A stretch of DNA of 19,088 nt. Source: a bacterium (GTDB lineage Bacteria > UBA9089 > CG2-30-40-21 > SBAY01). The DNA lies in assembly GCA_040757115.1 (NCBI GenBank), contig JBFLYA010000060.1, positions 1 through 19,088 on the forward strand, read 5' to 3'. Made by a program: the position numbers and the translations under genes. Under the pieces are notes generated by a model that saw only the letters and a program-made list of their open reading frames with translations, was not told the origin of the DNA and searched no databases. Below, one piece after another: positions 13,165-19,088 of the stretch (positions are counted from its first letter, which is position 1; each line of letters opens with the position of its first letter).

Positions 13165-14508
13165 ATGCCTGAAAAAGTTGTGATTATTGGTGGTGGTGTG
13201 GCTGGAACTAATCTGGCTAAAAAGCTGGTGGACAAAAACAGGGGGTTTGAGATTACCCTGGTTAAAAAGGAAACCCATGCCAGTTACTCTCCCTGCGGCA
13301 TACCGGATGTGTTGTCTGGCAAAATATCCGGGATGGAGAGTATCCTGAAAGACTCTCTGGATAATTACCTCACAAAACGAGGGGGGACAATCAAATCCGG
13401 AGTTAGGGTGACAAAACTTAATATAAACTCTAAGACCGTGGAGACCGATGTAGGAGAGACTTTAGGTTTCGATGTGCTGGTTATCGCTACTGGCCGCAGG
13501 CCGGCTATACCCAAGCTAAATGGTATAGGGCTGAAAGGGGTTTATAGTCTGTGTGATCTGGAAGACAGCCTCAGATTATATGATGCCCTAAGAGAGGCAG
13601 AGAGAGCGGTGATTATTGGAGCCGGGCCTATTGGGCTGGAGTGTGCCACTGCCTTTAGAGACCAGGGGATAAAAACCAGCCTGGTTGAAGCAAAGTCCCA
13701 CCTTTTACCCGGTCTGCTTGATGAGGATATGGCCGGGCTGGTTGAAGCTAAACTTAAGGCGCAGGGGGTGAATATCTTTACCTCCGAACAGGTTACTGAG
13801 ATAAATGGGAAGGATGCGGTTGAGTCTGTAAGGGTTAATGATAGTGAAATCAGGGCAGACCTTGTTCTGGTGGCCACAGGGATTTGGCCAAACAGTGAAT
13901 TGGCAAAGGAGGCTGGCATTGAGGTTGGTGTGAATAACGGTATCCTGGTAGATTCAAGACACCGGGTAATAAAGGATAGCCAAGCATTAGCTGATGTCTA
14001 TGCCCTGGGTGACTGCGTAGAGGTCAAAAACAGAATTACCGGCACTTACCAGCTTTCTCCAATAGTTTCTACCGCGGTGCTTGCTTCCAGAATAATAGCC
14101 GAAAATATCTGCGGGGAAGATATTTGCCTGGATAGTTACCTCAGTCCTTATATCATGGTGGCCGGCGGTCTTGAGATTGGGGCGGTGGGTATAATTTCAC
14201 ACCAGGCAGAACAGATTGGGGCTAATATTGTCATAGGAAAAGGCTCCGGGCATACTAAGGTAAATTATTACCCGGAGGCTAAAAAGATGACCGTAAAACT
14301 TCTTTCAGACAGAGAGTATTTGCTTGGTGCCCAGATTGTGGGTGGTGAAGATGTGAAGGAAAGAATCAATGCTATTACTGGGTTGATTCATTTAAAGGTG
14401 AAGGTGCAGGATATTCTACAGATGGAGCGCTGCTTTACCCCATCTCTTTGCACCTCAAGAGATGCTTTCCAAAGGGCCGTTGAAGAATTGTTAGGTGTTT
14501 TGGCATGA
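13165..14508 (+). CDS. FAD-dependent pyridine nucleotide-disulfide oxidoreductase, CoA-disulfide reductase-like
   Basis: A 447-residue flavoenzyme using NAD(P)H. FAD motif GGGVAG is at 9-14, the single redox cysteine C44 is in YSPCGIPDVLSG, the NAD(P)H motif GAGPIG is at 152-157, the second FAD motif is ALGDC at 280-284, and a dimerisation domain runs from about 325. The lone cysteine near residue 43 is characteristic of the CoA-disulfide reductase/NADH oxidase/NADH peroxidase group, as opposed to the CxxxxC pair of glutathione reductase. C423 and C429 near the end add thiols. It could reduce CoA-disulfide, persulfide or polysulfide, or oxygen; motifs do not decide. AAAGGAG before the ATG at 13165 sets the start. 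Its stop overlaps the next start (ATGA). Confidence 0.9.
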   Translation: MPEKVVIIGGGVAGTNLAKKLVDKNRGFEITLVKKETHASYSPCGIPDVLSGKISGMESILKDSLDNYLTKRGGTIKSGVRVTKLNINSKTVETDVGETLGFDVLVIATGRRPAIPKLNGIGLKGVYSLCDLEDSLRLYDALREAERAVIIGAGPIGLECATAFRDQGIKTSLVEAKSHLLPGLLDEDMAGLVEAKLKAQGVNIFTSEQVTEINGKDAVESVRVNDSEIRADLVLVATGIWPNSELAKEAGIEVGVNNGILVDSRHRVIKDSQALADVYALGDCVEVKNRITGTYQLSPIVSTAVLASRIIAENICGEDICLDSYLSPYIMVAGGLEIGAVGIISHQAEQIGANIVIGKGSGHTKVNYYPEAKKMTVKLLSDREYLLGAQIVGGEDVKERINAITGLIHLKVKVQDILQMERCFTPSLCTSRDAFQRAVEELLGVLA

Positions 14509-15143
14509 GCTTGAAAGAATACATCCCAAATTTTACCAATAAAGAGATAGAGGATAATCATACTCGTTTTATCGAAAGGGTTGAACTTTATAGGCAAAAG
14601 GGGCTTGATCATAACAAGAACCGTAGATTTATCCTCGAAAAAGCCGCTCCCCTAAAAGGCAGAATCCTTGAGCTTGGCACTGGTACCGGTTATACAACTC
14701 TGGCTCTGGCAAAAGCAGGATATGAGGTAACTGCTGTGGATAGTGATGAGGAAATGCTCAGAATTACTGCCCTGAACCTTGCTTATGAAAGACTTCTAAC
14801 AAAGGTTAGACTTTTTATAATGGATGCCGCCTCGCTTGTTTTCGACAGCTATAGCTTCGATAATGTGATAGCCGTCGCCCTATTTCATCACCTTGCTGAG
14901 CCTGAGAGGGTGCTTTCTGAAATGGATAGGGTGTTAAAAGAAAAGGGCAAAATTATCATCGCTGATTTTAATGAGAGGGGGATGGAGCTAATAAGAGCTG
15001 TTCATAAGAAAGAAGAGCGGGAGCATCAGGACTTAGGTGTTGGCAGGGAAAAGGTTCTTTCATATTTATCGGGTTTGGGATATGATATAGAAGATTATGC
15101 GGATGAGTTTCAGTGGGTCTTAATCGCTGTAAAAGGAGCCTAA
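14505..15143 (+). CDS. Class I SAM-dependent methyltransferase
   Basis: A 212-residue Rossmann-fold methyltransferase. Motif I is LELGTGTGYT (55-64), the ribose-binding acid follows in AVDSDEEM, and the later strands FDNVIAVALFHHL and KGKIIIADFNERG are recognisable. The substrate is not predictable from sequence. The ATGA overlap with the flavoprotein gene implies coupled translation, and the neighbours suggest the target could be a small molecule, a thiol or a metal; methyl transfer onto arsenic or sulfur species is possible but unproven. There is no membrane segment or extra domain. Confidence 0.87.
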   Translation: MSLKEYIPNFTNKEIEDNHTRFIERVELYRQKGLDHNKNRRFILEKAAPLKGRILELGTGTGYTTLALAKAGYEVTAVDSDEEMLRITALNLAYERLLTKVRLFIMDAASLVFDSYSFDNVIAVALFHHLAEPERVLSEMDRVLKEKGKIIIADFNERGMELIRAVHKKEEREHQDLGVGREKVLSYLSGLGYDIEDYADEFQWVLIAVKGA

Positions 15144-15147
15144 CAGA

Positions 15148-16011
15148 ATGAAAACATACTTAGATTGTATACCATGCTTCTTCAAACAGGCCCTTGATGC
15201 AGCCAGGATTGCCGGTTGTAATGAGGCAAAACAGAAAGAGATATTGGATAAATTATGTAAATTAATATCTGAATTCGATCTCAACAGTTCTCCACCTGTG
15301 ATGGGCAGGGCTTTCTATCGGCTGGTTGAGAAGGTATCTGGTAACTCTGACCCGTTCAATGAGGTTAAGGAAAAGGCCAACAAACTGGCCGTGGGGCTTT
15401 ATCCAAAACTAAAGGAGTTAGTAGAGCACTCAGAGGATAGGCTGCTTATGGCCATAGAACTGGCTATTTCTGGCAATGTAATAGACTATGGGGTTAAGAA
15501 TCAGCTGGATGTTGATTCCCAGATAGAAAGGGTTTTAAGCGGTAAATTCCCCACCCAAACCAAGGCATTATTTGAGTACAAAAGATTTAAGGAGGCACTG
15601 GCCAGTGCTGAGACAATCCTGTATCTGACCGATAATACAGGAGAAATACTCTTTGATAGGATTTTGATTGAGGAGCTTAACAAAGAGGTTGTCTGTGCCC
15701 TGAGGGATAAACCTATTATAAATGATGCTACTATTGAAGATGCTAAGTATTGCGGATTGGATAAAGCAGCTGTGGTAATCTCATCTGGCTGTGATGCCCC
15801 GGGAATACTTTTAGACCGCTGCTCTGAAGAATTTCTCCACCTTTATGAGCAGGCAGATTTGATTATCAGCAAAGGCCAAGGGAATTTTGAGGCACTAACA
15901 GATGAAGATAAACCAATATACTTTTTATTTAAGGTGAAATGCCCGGTAGTGGCTAAAGATGTCGGTGGTGAAGTTGGAGATATAGTTCTAAAGGGACCGG
16001 ATAAATGGTAA
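15148..16011 (+). CDS. DUF89/ARMT1-like metal-dependent phosphatase family protein
   Basis: A 287-residue protein of the DUF89 family, whose studied members are metal-dependent damage-control phosphatases. It begins with a CxxC pair (C7, C10), followed by a helical region. The metal and substrate motifs come next: LTDNTGEILFD (about 159-169), INDATIEDA, SSGCDAPGILLD and SKGQGNFEAL, in the order seen in archaeal and bacterial short DUF89 proteins. It probably removes phosphate from a harmful metabolite. AAGGAGCC, overlapping the stop of the methyltransferase, is its Shine-Dalgarno. The last codon and stop (TGG TAA) are part of the 7-bp repeat that follows, so its natural C-terminus may have been altered. 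Confidence 0.86.
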   Translation: MKTYLDCIPCFFKQALDAARIAGCNEAKQKEILDKLCKLISEFDLNSSPPVMGRAFYRLVEKVSGNSDPFNEVKEKANKLAVGLYPKLKELVEHSEDRLLMAIELAISGNVIDYGVKNQLDVDSQIERVLSGKFPTQTKALFEYKRFKEALASAETILYLTDNTGEILFDRILIEELNKEVVCALRDKPIINDATIEDAKYCGLDKAAVVISSGCDAPGILLDRCSEEFLHLYEQADLIISKGQGNFEALTDEDKPIYFLFKVKCPVVAKDVGGEVGDIVLKGPDKW

Positions 16012-16066
16012 CTGGTTAACTGGTAACTGGTTACCAGTTACCAGTTACCAATTACCAATTACCACC
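16006..16066 (+). repeat. 7-bp repeat hairpin overlapping the DUF89 stop codon
   Basis: TGGTAACTGGTTAACTGGTA followed by a reverse arm of CCAGTTACC and CCAATTACC units. The arms are almost perfectly complementary, making a hairpin between the DUF89 and MBL genes; the TGG and TAA of the first unit end the DUF89 frame. Confidence 0.85.
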
Positions 16067-16086
16067 AATAAAGGAAACATACTTCT

Positions 16087-16797
16087 ATGAAGATTAAGAT
16101 ATTGGCGGATAGCTATGCAGTAAGCAGAAGGTTTTCTACAGGTTGGGGTGTAGCCTTTTTAATTGGGGAGGAGCTGTTATTTGATACTGGAGAGCGGGGA
16201 GAGATATTGTTTCATAATATGGAGCAGATGGGTGTCTCAGCCACAGATTTAAAAACGGTGGTTATCTCCCATGACCACTGGGACCATACCGGAGGACTGT
16301 GGGCGCTGTTAGAGCAGAATCCTCAGATTAAAGTTTATGCCTGTCCTAATTTTAGCTCGGAATTCAAGGAGAAGGTCGGCTTCGCTGGAGCAGAGCTGAT
16401 TGAAGCCAGCCGCTTTACTCAGATAGCCGAAGATATTTACACCACCGGTGAGATTGCCGGGACATACAATGACAAGTATATGGCTGAGCAGGCATTAATA
16501 GTTAAATCCCAGAGAGGACTGACAATCCTTACTGGCTGTGCCCATCCAGGGATAATTAAGATTCTGGAGAAGGTGAAAGAAAATCTGGCGGAAGACATCT
16601 ATTTAGTTATGGGTGGATTCCATCTAATAGAAGCAGATGAACGGGTTGTTGACTTAATTATAGATAGGTTTTGCCAGTTAGAGATAGCCTCAGTTGCTCC
16701 TACCCATTGCAGCGGTGAAGAAACAAAGGCGTTATTTAAAAAAGAGTATCAGAATGACTTTATACCTGTAAAAACAGGAATGGCCATAGAGGTTTGA
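16087..16797 (+). CDS. MBL-fold metallo-hydrolase
   Basis: A 236-residue metallo-beta-lactamase-fold enzyme. The dinuclear metal site is readable: SHDHWDHTGG (H62, H64, D66, H67), GCAHPGI (H153), GGFHL (H179) and PTHCSG (H207). This layout, with CAHPG and GGFHL, matches the subgroup often annotated as 7,8-dihydropterin-6-methyl-aminobenzene-phosphate synthase-like, but the substrate is uncertain and the pterin label is often over-applied. It follows the DUF89 gene behind the repeat hairpin, with AAAGGAA before the ATG, and lies 17 bases before the FmdB-like gene. There is no signal peptide, so it is cytoplasmic. Confidence 0.9.
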   Translation: MKIKILADSYAVSRRFSTGWGVAFLIGEELLFDTGERGEILFHNMEQMGVSATDLKTVVISHDHWDHTGGLWALLEQNPQIKVYACPNFSSEFKEKVGFAGAELIEASRFTQIAEDIYTTGEIAGTYNDKYMAEQALIVKSQRGLTILTGCAHPGIIKILEKVKENLAEDIYLVMGGFHLIEADERVVDLIIDRFCQLEIASVAPTHCSGEETKALFKKEYQNDFIPVKTGMAIEV

Positions 16798-16813
16798 TAG
16801 GAGGTGATGAGCT

Positions 16814-17035
16814 ATGCCTATATATGAATATAGATGCCAGAAATGTGGTGAGAAGTTTGAGCTTCTGCAAGGGATAAATGAAACTCCTGTATGCAATAGT
16901 TGTGGAAGTAAAGAGTTGTCCAGGATCTTCTCCTCAGCAGCAGTGATGGGTGGAAGTAGCCAGACAGAGGCTTCAGGCAGTTGTTGTGGATTAACCAATC
17001 CCTGTAGTGAGCCCAAAAGATGCTGTGGGGCTTAA
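16814..17035 (+). CDS. FmdB-type zinc ribbon protein
   Basis: A 73-residue protein beginning MPIYEYRC, the signature of the FmdB/CxxC zinc-ribbon family. C8-x2-C11 and C27-x2-C30 make the ribbon. The C-terminal tail is extra rich in cysteine (C57, C58, C64, C70, C71), which could bind another metal or cluster. Family members are putative regulators or carriers; the function is not established. GGAGGTGA at 16800-16807 overlaps the MBL stop region and gives tight coupling. It is the last gene of the plus-strand cluster before the convergent toxin-antitoxin pair. Confidence 0.9.
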   Translation: MPIYEYRCQKCGEKFELLQGINETPVCNSCGSKELSRIFSSAAVMGGSSQTEASGSCCGLTNPCSEPKRCCGA

Positions 17036-17056
17036 AATAGGGCTGGCAGAGTCGCA

Positions 17057-17085
17057 GAAAAAATTAAGGTTGTTTCAGAACCTTA
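17057..17085 (-). terminator. Rho-independent terminator of the toxin-antitoxin operon
   Basis: On the minus strand, TAAGGTT and AACCTTA (7-bp stem, 7-base loop) are followed by ATTTTTTC. The toxin stop TAA is at the 3' edge of the stem, so the hairpin forms within the last codons. Confidence 0.68.
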
Positions 17086-17333
17086 TTATGGGGGCCTACC
17101 CGGCGAAGGATATAAGTATCTTTTTCAATCTTGAAGGAGAATCGGATACCTTTGGTGATTCTTCCTTCCCAGATGCCTTTCTTGCCCTTCTCTCCTTCCA
17201 TCTTTTTAGTGTGGAGGGATGGATGGTGAGGATTTTTTAGAAGAAGCCGAATCTGTTTATTTATCTGTTCTTGAGTTTGAATAGGTAGATTTTTATAGTC
17301 ATACTTAAAGCTATCAGTATAACGAGCCTTCAT
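17064..17333 (-). CDS. RelE/ParE-superfamily toxin
   Basis: An 89-residue toxin of a type II system, most like the RelE-type ribosome-dependent mRNA interferases. The order of features fits: an N-terminal helix pair (FKYDYKNLPIQTQEQINKQI), LLKNPHHPSLHTKKMEG, then basic strands GIWEGRITKGIRFSFKI and the closing ILRRVGPHNKVLKQP with likely catalytic R, H and K. It begins three bases after the antitoxin stop. Its terminator overlaps the stop. It converges on the FmdB gene. Confidence 0.88.
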   Translation of the reverse strand: MKARYTDSFKYDYKNLPIQTQEQINKQIRLLLKNPHHPSLHTKKMEGEKGKKGIWEGRITKGIRFSFKIEKDTYILRRVGPHNKVLKQP

Positions 17334-17336
17334 ATA

Positions 17337-17588
17337 TTAACTCCTAAGAGATTTAATTAAATCTTCAGGATTATCAAAGGGACCTGTTAGCCGTCCAGCT
17401 TTAATATCCTCATCCGCTTCGGCTTCTGCCTTCTCCCAATCCCAGTTATCGAAGTATGGTGGAAGGGTAAGAACATCATCTAAAATCTCTTTTACGGCTT
17501 CGTCTCTTGAAGGCTTATGATGAGTTTCGCAATACTCATCTACACGGACTAATAAATCATCTGGTATCTGAATTGTTAGGGTAGTCAT
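17337..17588 (-). CDS. Ribbon-helix-helix antitoxin
   Basis: An 83-residue partner of the toxin downstream. The N-terminal part TLTIQIPDDLLVRVDEYC plus KPSRDEAVKEIL is a ribbon-helix-helix DNA-binding unit, and the acidic C-terminal part (AEADEDIKAGRLTGPFDNPE, then DLIKSL) is of the kind that wraps a RelE-type toxin. I use the ATG at 17588 with GAGGTGAT upstream; a GTG three codons earlier is possible but overlaps that site. Self-repression at the promoter 17609-17637 is expected from the family. Confidence 0.86.
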   Translation of the reverse strand: MTTLTIQIPDDLLVRVDEYCETHHKPSRDEAVKEILDDVLTLPPYFDNWDWEKAEAEADEDIKAGRLTGPFDNPEDLIKSLRS

Positions 17589-17608
17589 CTTTATCACCTC
17601 ACCGATTT

Positions 17609-17637
17609 AGTATAACAGGTTTTATTGGAATTGTCAA
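17609..17637 (-). promoter_or_regulatory. Promoter of the toxin-antitoxin operon
   Basis: On the minus strand, TTGACA (17637-17632), a 17-base spacer and TATACT (17614-17609), with TGT directly before the -10 (extended -10). It diverges from the MinD-ferredoxin gene that starts at 17664. Confidence 0.85.
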
Positions 17638-17663
17638 CAGATTTTTAGGAAAGGAAGGTAGAA

Positions 17664-18524
17664 ATGATTATTGCCGTTGCCAGTGGTAAAGGAGGGACAG
17701 GTAAGACCACTATTGCCGTAAATTTAGCCCTGTCGCTTGATTGTGTTCAGTTGTTAGACTGCGATGTGGAAGAACCTAATGCCCATATCTTTCTAAAGCC
17801 TGAGATTAGAGAAACTCAAACAGTAAACATTCCCGTGCCCAGGGTGGATGAAAGTAAATGCAACTATTGCAGCAAGTGTGCTAAGGTTTGTGCCTATAAT
17901 GCCATTGCGGTAATCAAGCAGAAGGTGCTAATCTTTCCTGAGATGTGCCATGGCTGTGGGGGCTGCACCTTGCTCTGCCCACAGGAGGCTATTAGCGAAG
18001 TTAATAAGGAGATTGGGGTGGTAGAGCTTGGGCAAAGCAATGGGGTGCAATTTGTCCATGGTAGGTTGAACATTGGTCAAGCTATGTCCCCGCCCCTTAT
18101 CCGGGCGGTTAAAAGGAATATCAATCCTACCCGACTCTGTATTATTGATGCCCCGCCAGGCACCTCCTGCCCGGTAATCGAGGCGGTCAAAGAAACGGAT
18201 TTCTGCCTGCTGGTGACTGAGCCGACCCCATTTGGTTTGTGTGACCTGGAACTGGCGGTTGAAGCGATTCGGCTCCTGAAAATTCCCTTTGGGGTGGTTA
18301 TCAACCGGGCAGATATTGGGGATGAGGGAGTAAGAGAATACTGCTTGCGAGAAAATATCCCTATTTTGATGGAGATTCCAATGGATAGAAGGATTGCTGA
18401 GGCTTATTCCATTGGGGTGCCTATGGTGAAAAGCCTGCCTGAATGGAAAGAGAGATTCAGAGAATTATATAGTTCCATCTCAGGGGTTTCGGAGGATGTT
18501 ATGGGTGTCAATAGTATTATATGA
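17664..18524 (+). CDS. MinD-family P-loop ATPase with inserted 2[4Fe-4S] ferredoxin domain
   Basis: A 286-residue ATPase. The deviant Walker A GKGGTGKTT is at 8-16, DCDVEEPNAH follows, and the switch DAPPGT is near 157. Between them, about residues 60-112 hold a two-cluster ferredoxin: C66/C69/C72/C76 and C95/C98/C101/C105, each in CxxCxxCxxxC form. These proteins usually occur as tandem pairs with NifX-like partners and are thought to assemble or insert Fe-S or metal clusters; only one is present here. AGGAAAGGAAGG precedes the ATG. The toxin-antitoxin pair separates it from the main cluster, so it may have its own promoter or have been split off by that insertion. Confidence 0.92.
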   Translation: MIIAVASGKGGTGKTTIAVNLALSLDCVQLLDCDVEEPNAHIFLKPEIRETQTVNIPVPRVDESKCNYCSKCAKVCAYNAIAVIKQKVLIFPEMCHGCGGCTLLCPQEAISEVNKEIGVVELGQSNGVQFVHGRLNIGQAMSPPLIRAVKRNINPTRLCIIDAPPGTSCPVIEAVKETDFCLLVTEPTPFGLCDLELAVEAIRLLKIPFGVVINRADIGDEGVREYCLRENIPILMEIPMDRRIAEAYSIGVPMVKSLPEWKERFRELYSSISGVSEDVMGVNSII

Positions 18525-18571
18525 GTAAACGCTCCAATTAAATTGGAGGTTAGCCTTATAGAAATAAATAA

Positions 18572-18726
18572 AGCCACTGATATACACTGATTGAACACGG
18601 ATAAAGAATGGGTTTAAAAGCGACGGAGATAGAAGTTGGGCTGCTCATAAATTTTGGAAGGGAAGAAGTAGAATTTAAACGATTTGTTTATTAAAATCTG
18701 TGTTTCATCCGTGTAAATCCGTGGCT
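18572..18726. repeat. Imperfect inverted-repeat element (AGCCACTGAT family)
   Basis: The left arm AGCCACTGATATACACTGAT and the right arm ending CCGTGTAAATCCGTGGCT pair at roughly 27 of 33 positions. Same family as the element nested at 9170-9400. The interior shows no reading frame. Confidence 0.7.
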
Positions 18727-18745
18727 AAAAAATAATAATTAGGCT

Positions 18746-18799
18746 AACCAATCGCTGCACCTGACCCTCGCTTCGCTCGGGCAGGTGAGCTTGGTCGTT
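18746..18799. repeat. attC-like imperfect palindrome
   Basis: AAC at 18746-18748 pairs with GTT at 18797-18799. Inside are CACCTG/CAGGTG and CCC/GGG stems, with an extra unpaired base in GCTGCACCTG against AGGTGAGC, and a GC-rich tip around GCTTCGC. End-to-end AAC/GTT, two stem blocks, spacers and an extrahelical base resemble integron attC sites. No integrase gene or cassette array is in the window, so it may instead be a REP-like repeat or a terminator (T5 follows). Confidence 0.45.
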
Positions 18800-19088
18800 A
18801 TTTTTCAGTATTTTCTAATTTTGATATTAAAATTTTTCTTGACAGGATATTTTATTTGTGCTACTCTATAAATAGCCTAACTTATAATGCAGTAAAATAA
18901 AAACTGCCAATAGGTAGTATAATCTAAGGTTAGACTAATAAAAATAATCACACAGAGACATAAAGTCACAAAGGAATTGAATAAAACAATAAACCTTTGT
19001 GTTCTTTGTGGCTTTGTGTGAGAAAATAAAAAGGAGATATTTTAGGGTCAAACCGTAAATGTGGAATGCACAATAATTCGGTGAGGCA

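Larger units (their letters stand above)
18525..19088. other. Non-coding end of the window with several palindromic repeats
   Basis: No gene seen in 564 bases. Just after the MinD stop, CTCCAATT/AATTGGAG (18532-18548) is a perfect palindrome without a T tract. Then come a 155-base inverted-repeat element (18572-18726), an attC-like palindrome (18746-18799) and an inverted repeat bounded by CACACAGAGAC and GGCTTTGTGTG (18949-19020). TTGACA at 18839-18844 with TACTCT 17 bases on is a weak promoter candidate facing right; no start codon with a good frame follows inside the window. Confidence 0.65.

Noticed and set aside
18839-18867. Promoter TTGACA-17-TACTCT near the right end
   Set aside because: The -10 hexamer is poor and no gene start follows inside the window; noted only as a weak candidate.

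Overview
The window looks like chromosome from an uncultivated, strictly anaerobic, AT-leaning bacterium. The grounds are the density of Fe-S and flavin proteins (HdrA/MvhD/HdrD-like, MinD-ferredoxin, NifU- and NifX-like), cysteine-rich regulators, bacterial -35/-10 promoters and Shine-Dalgarno sites, and many short non-coding repeats in the gaps. I cannot name a phylum from the sequence. No nitrogenase structural genes, transposase, integrase or CRISPR array is visible.

Layout. (1) 1-1770: a stand-alone cytoplasmic GH13 alpha-amylase-type glycosidase behind a repeat-rich leader. (2) 1916-8364, minus strand: a redox block read as two cysteine-rich MerR regulators, an Rrf2 regulator, a double-module HdrA-like flavoprotein, an MvhD-like Fe-S protein, a stand-alone PocR-domain protein and an HdrD-like protein. 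It starts at a perfect-consensus promoter. (3) 8492-17035, plus strand: a Fur-family regulator with its own promoter and a likely operator, then DUF5320, NifU-like scaffold, an embedded and structurally odd tRNA-Cys, a second DUF5320, NifX-like, an Mrp-NifX fusion, a small DUF6132-like membrane protein, a CoA-disulfide-reductase-like flavoprotein, a methyltransferase, a DUF89/ARMT1-like protein, an MBL-fold hydrolase and an FmdB-type zinc ribbon. (4) 17064-17588, minus strand: a RelE-type toxin and ribbon-helix-helix antitoxin with its own promoter and terminator. (5) 17664-18524, plus strand: a MinD ATPase with an inserted 2[4Fe-4S] ferredoxin domain. The last 560 bases are non-coding and carry palindromic repeats, one of them resembling an integron attC site.

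How the parts may work together. The plus-strand cluster reads as an Fe-S or metal-cofactor assembly and delivery module (NifU scaffold, Mrp/MinD carriers, NifX carriers, glycine-rich DUF5320 proteins), plausibly under the adjacent Fur-family protein. The minus-strand block reads as a soluble heterodisulfide-reductase-like electron-transfer complex under redox or metal-sensing regulators.

The most unusual signals are the tRNA-Cys with altered D and T loops inside the cofactor operon, a 7-bp tandem repeat family sitting directly after stop codons and also forming the linker of the Mrp-NifX fusion, a pair of MITE-like elements with matching terminal inverted repeats, and a MerR duplicate whose lost C-terminal tail is still legible after its stop codon.
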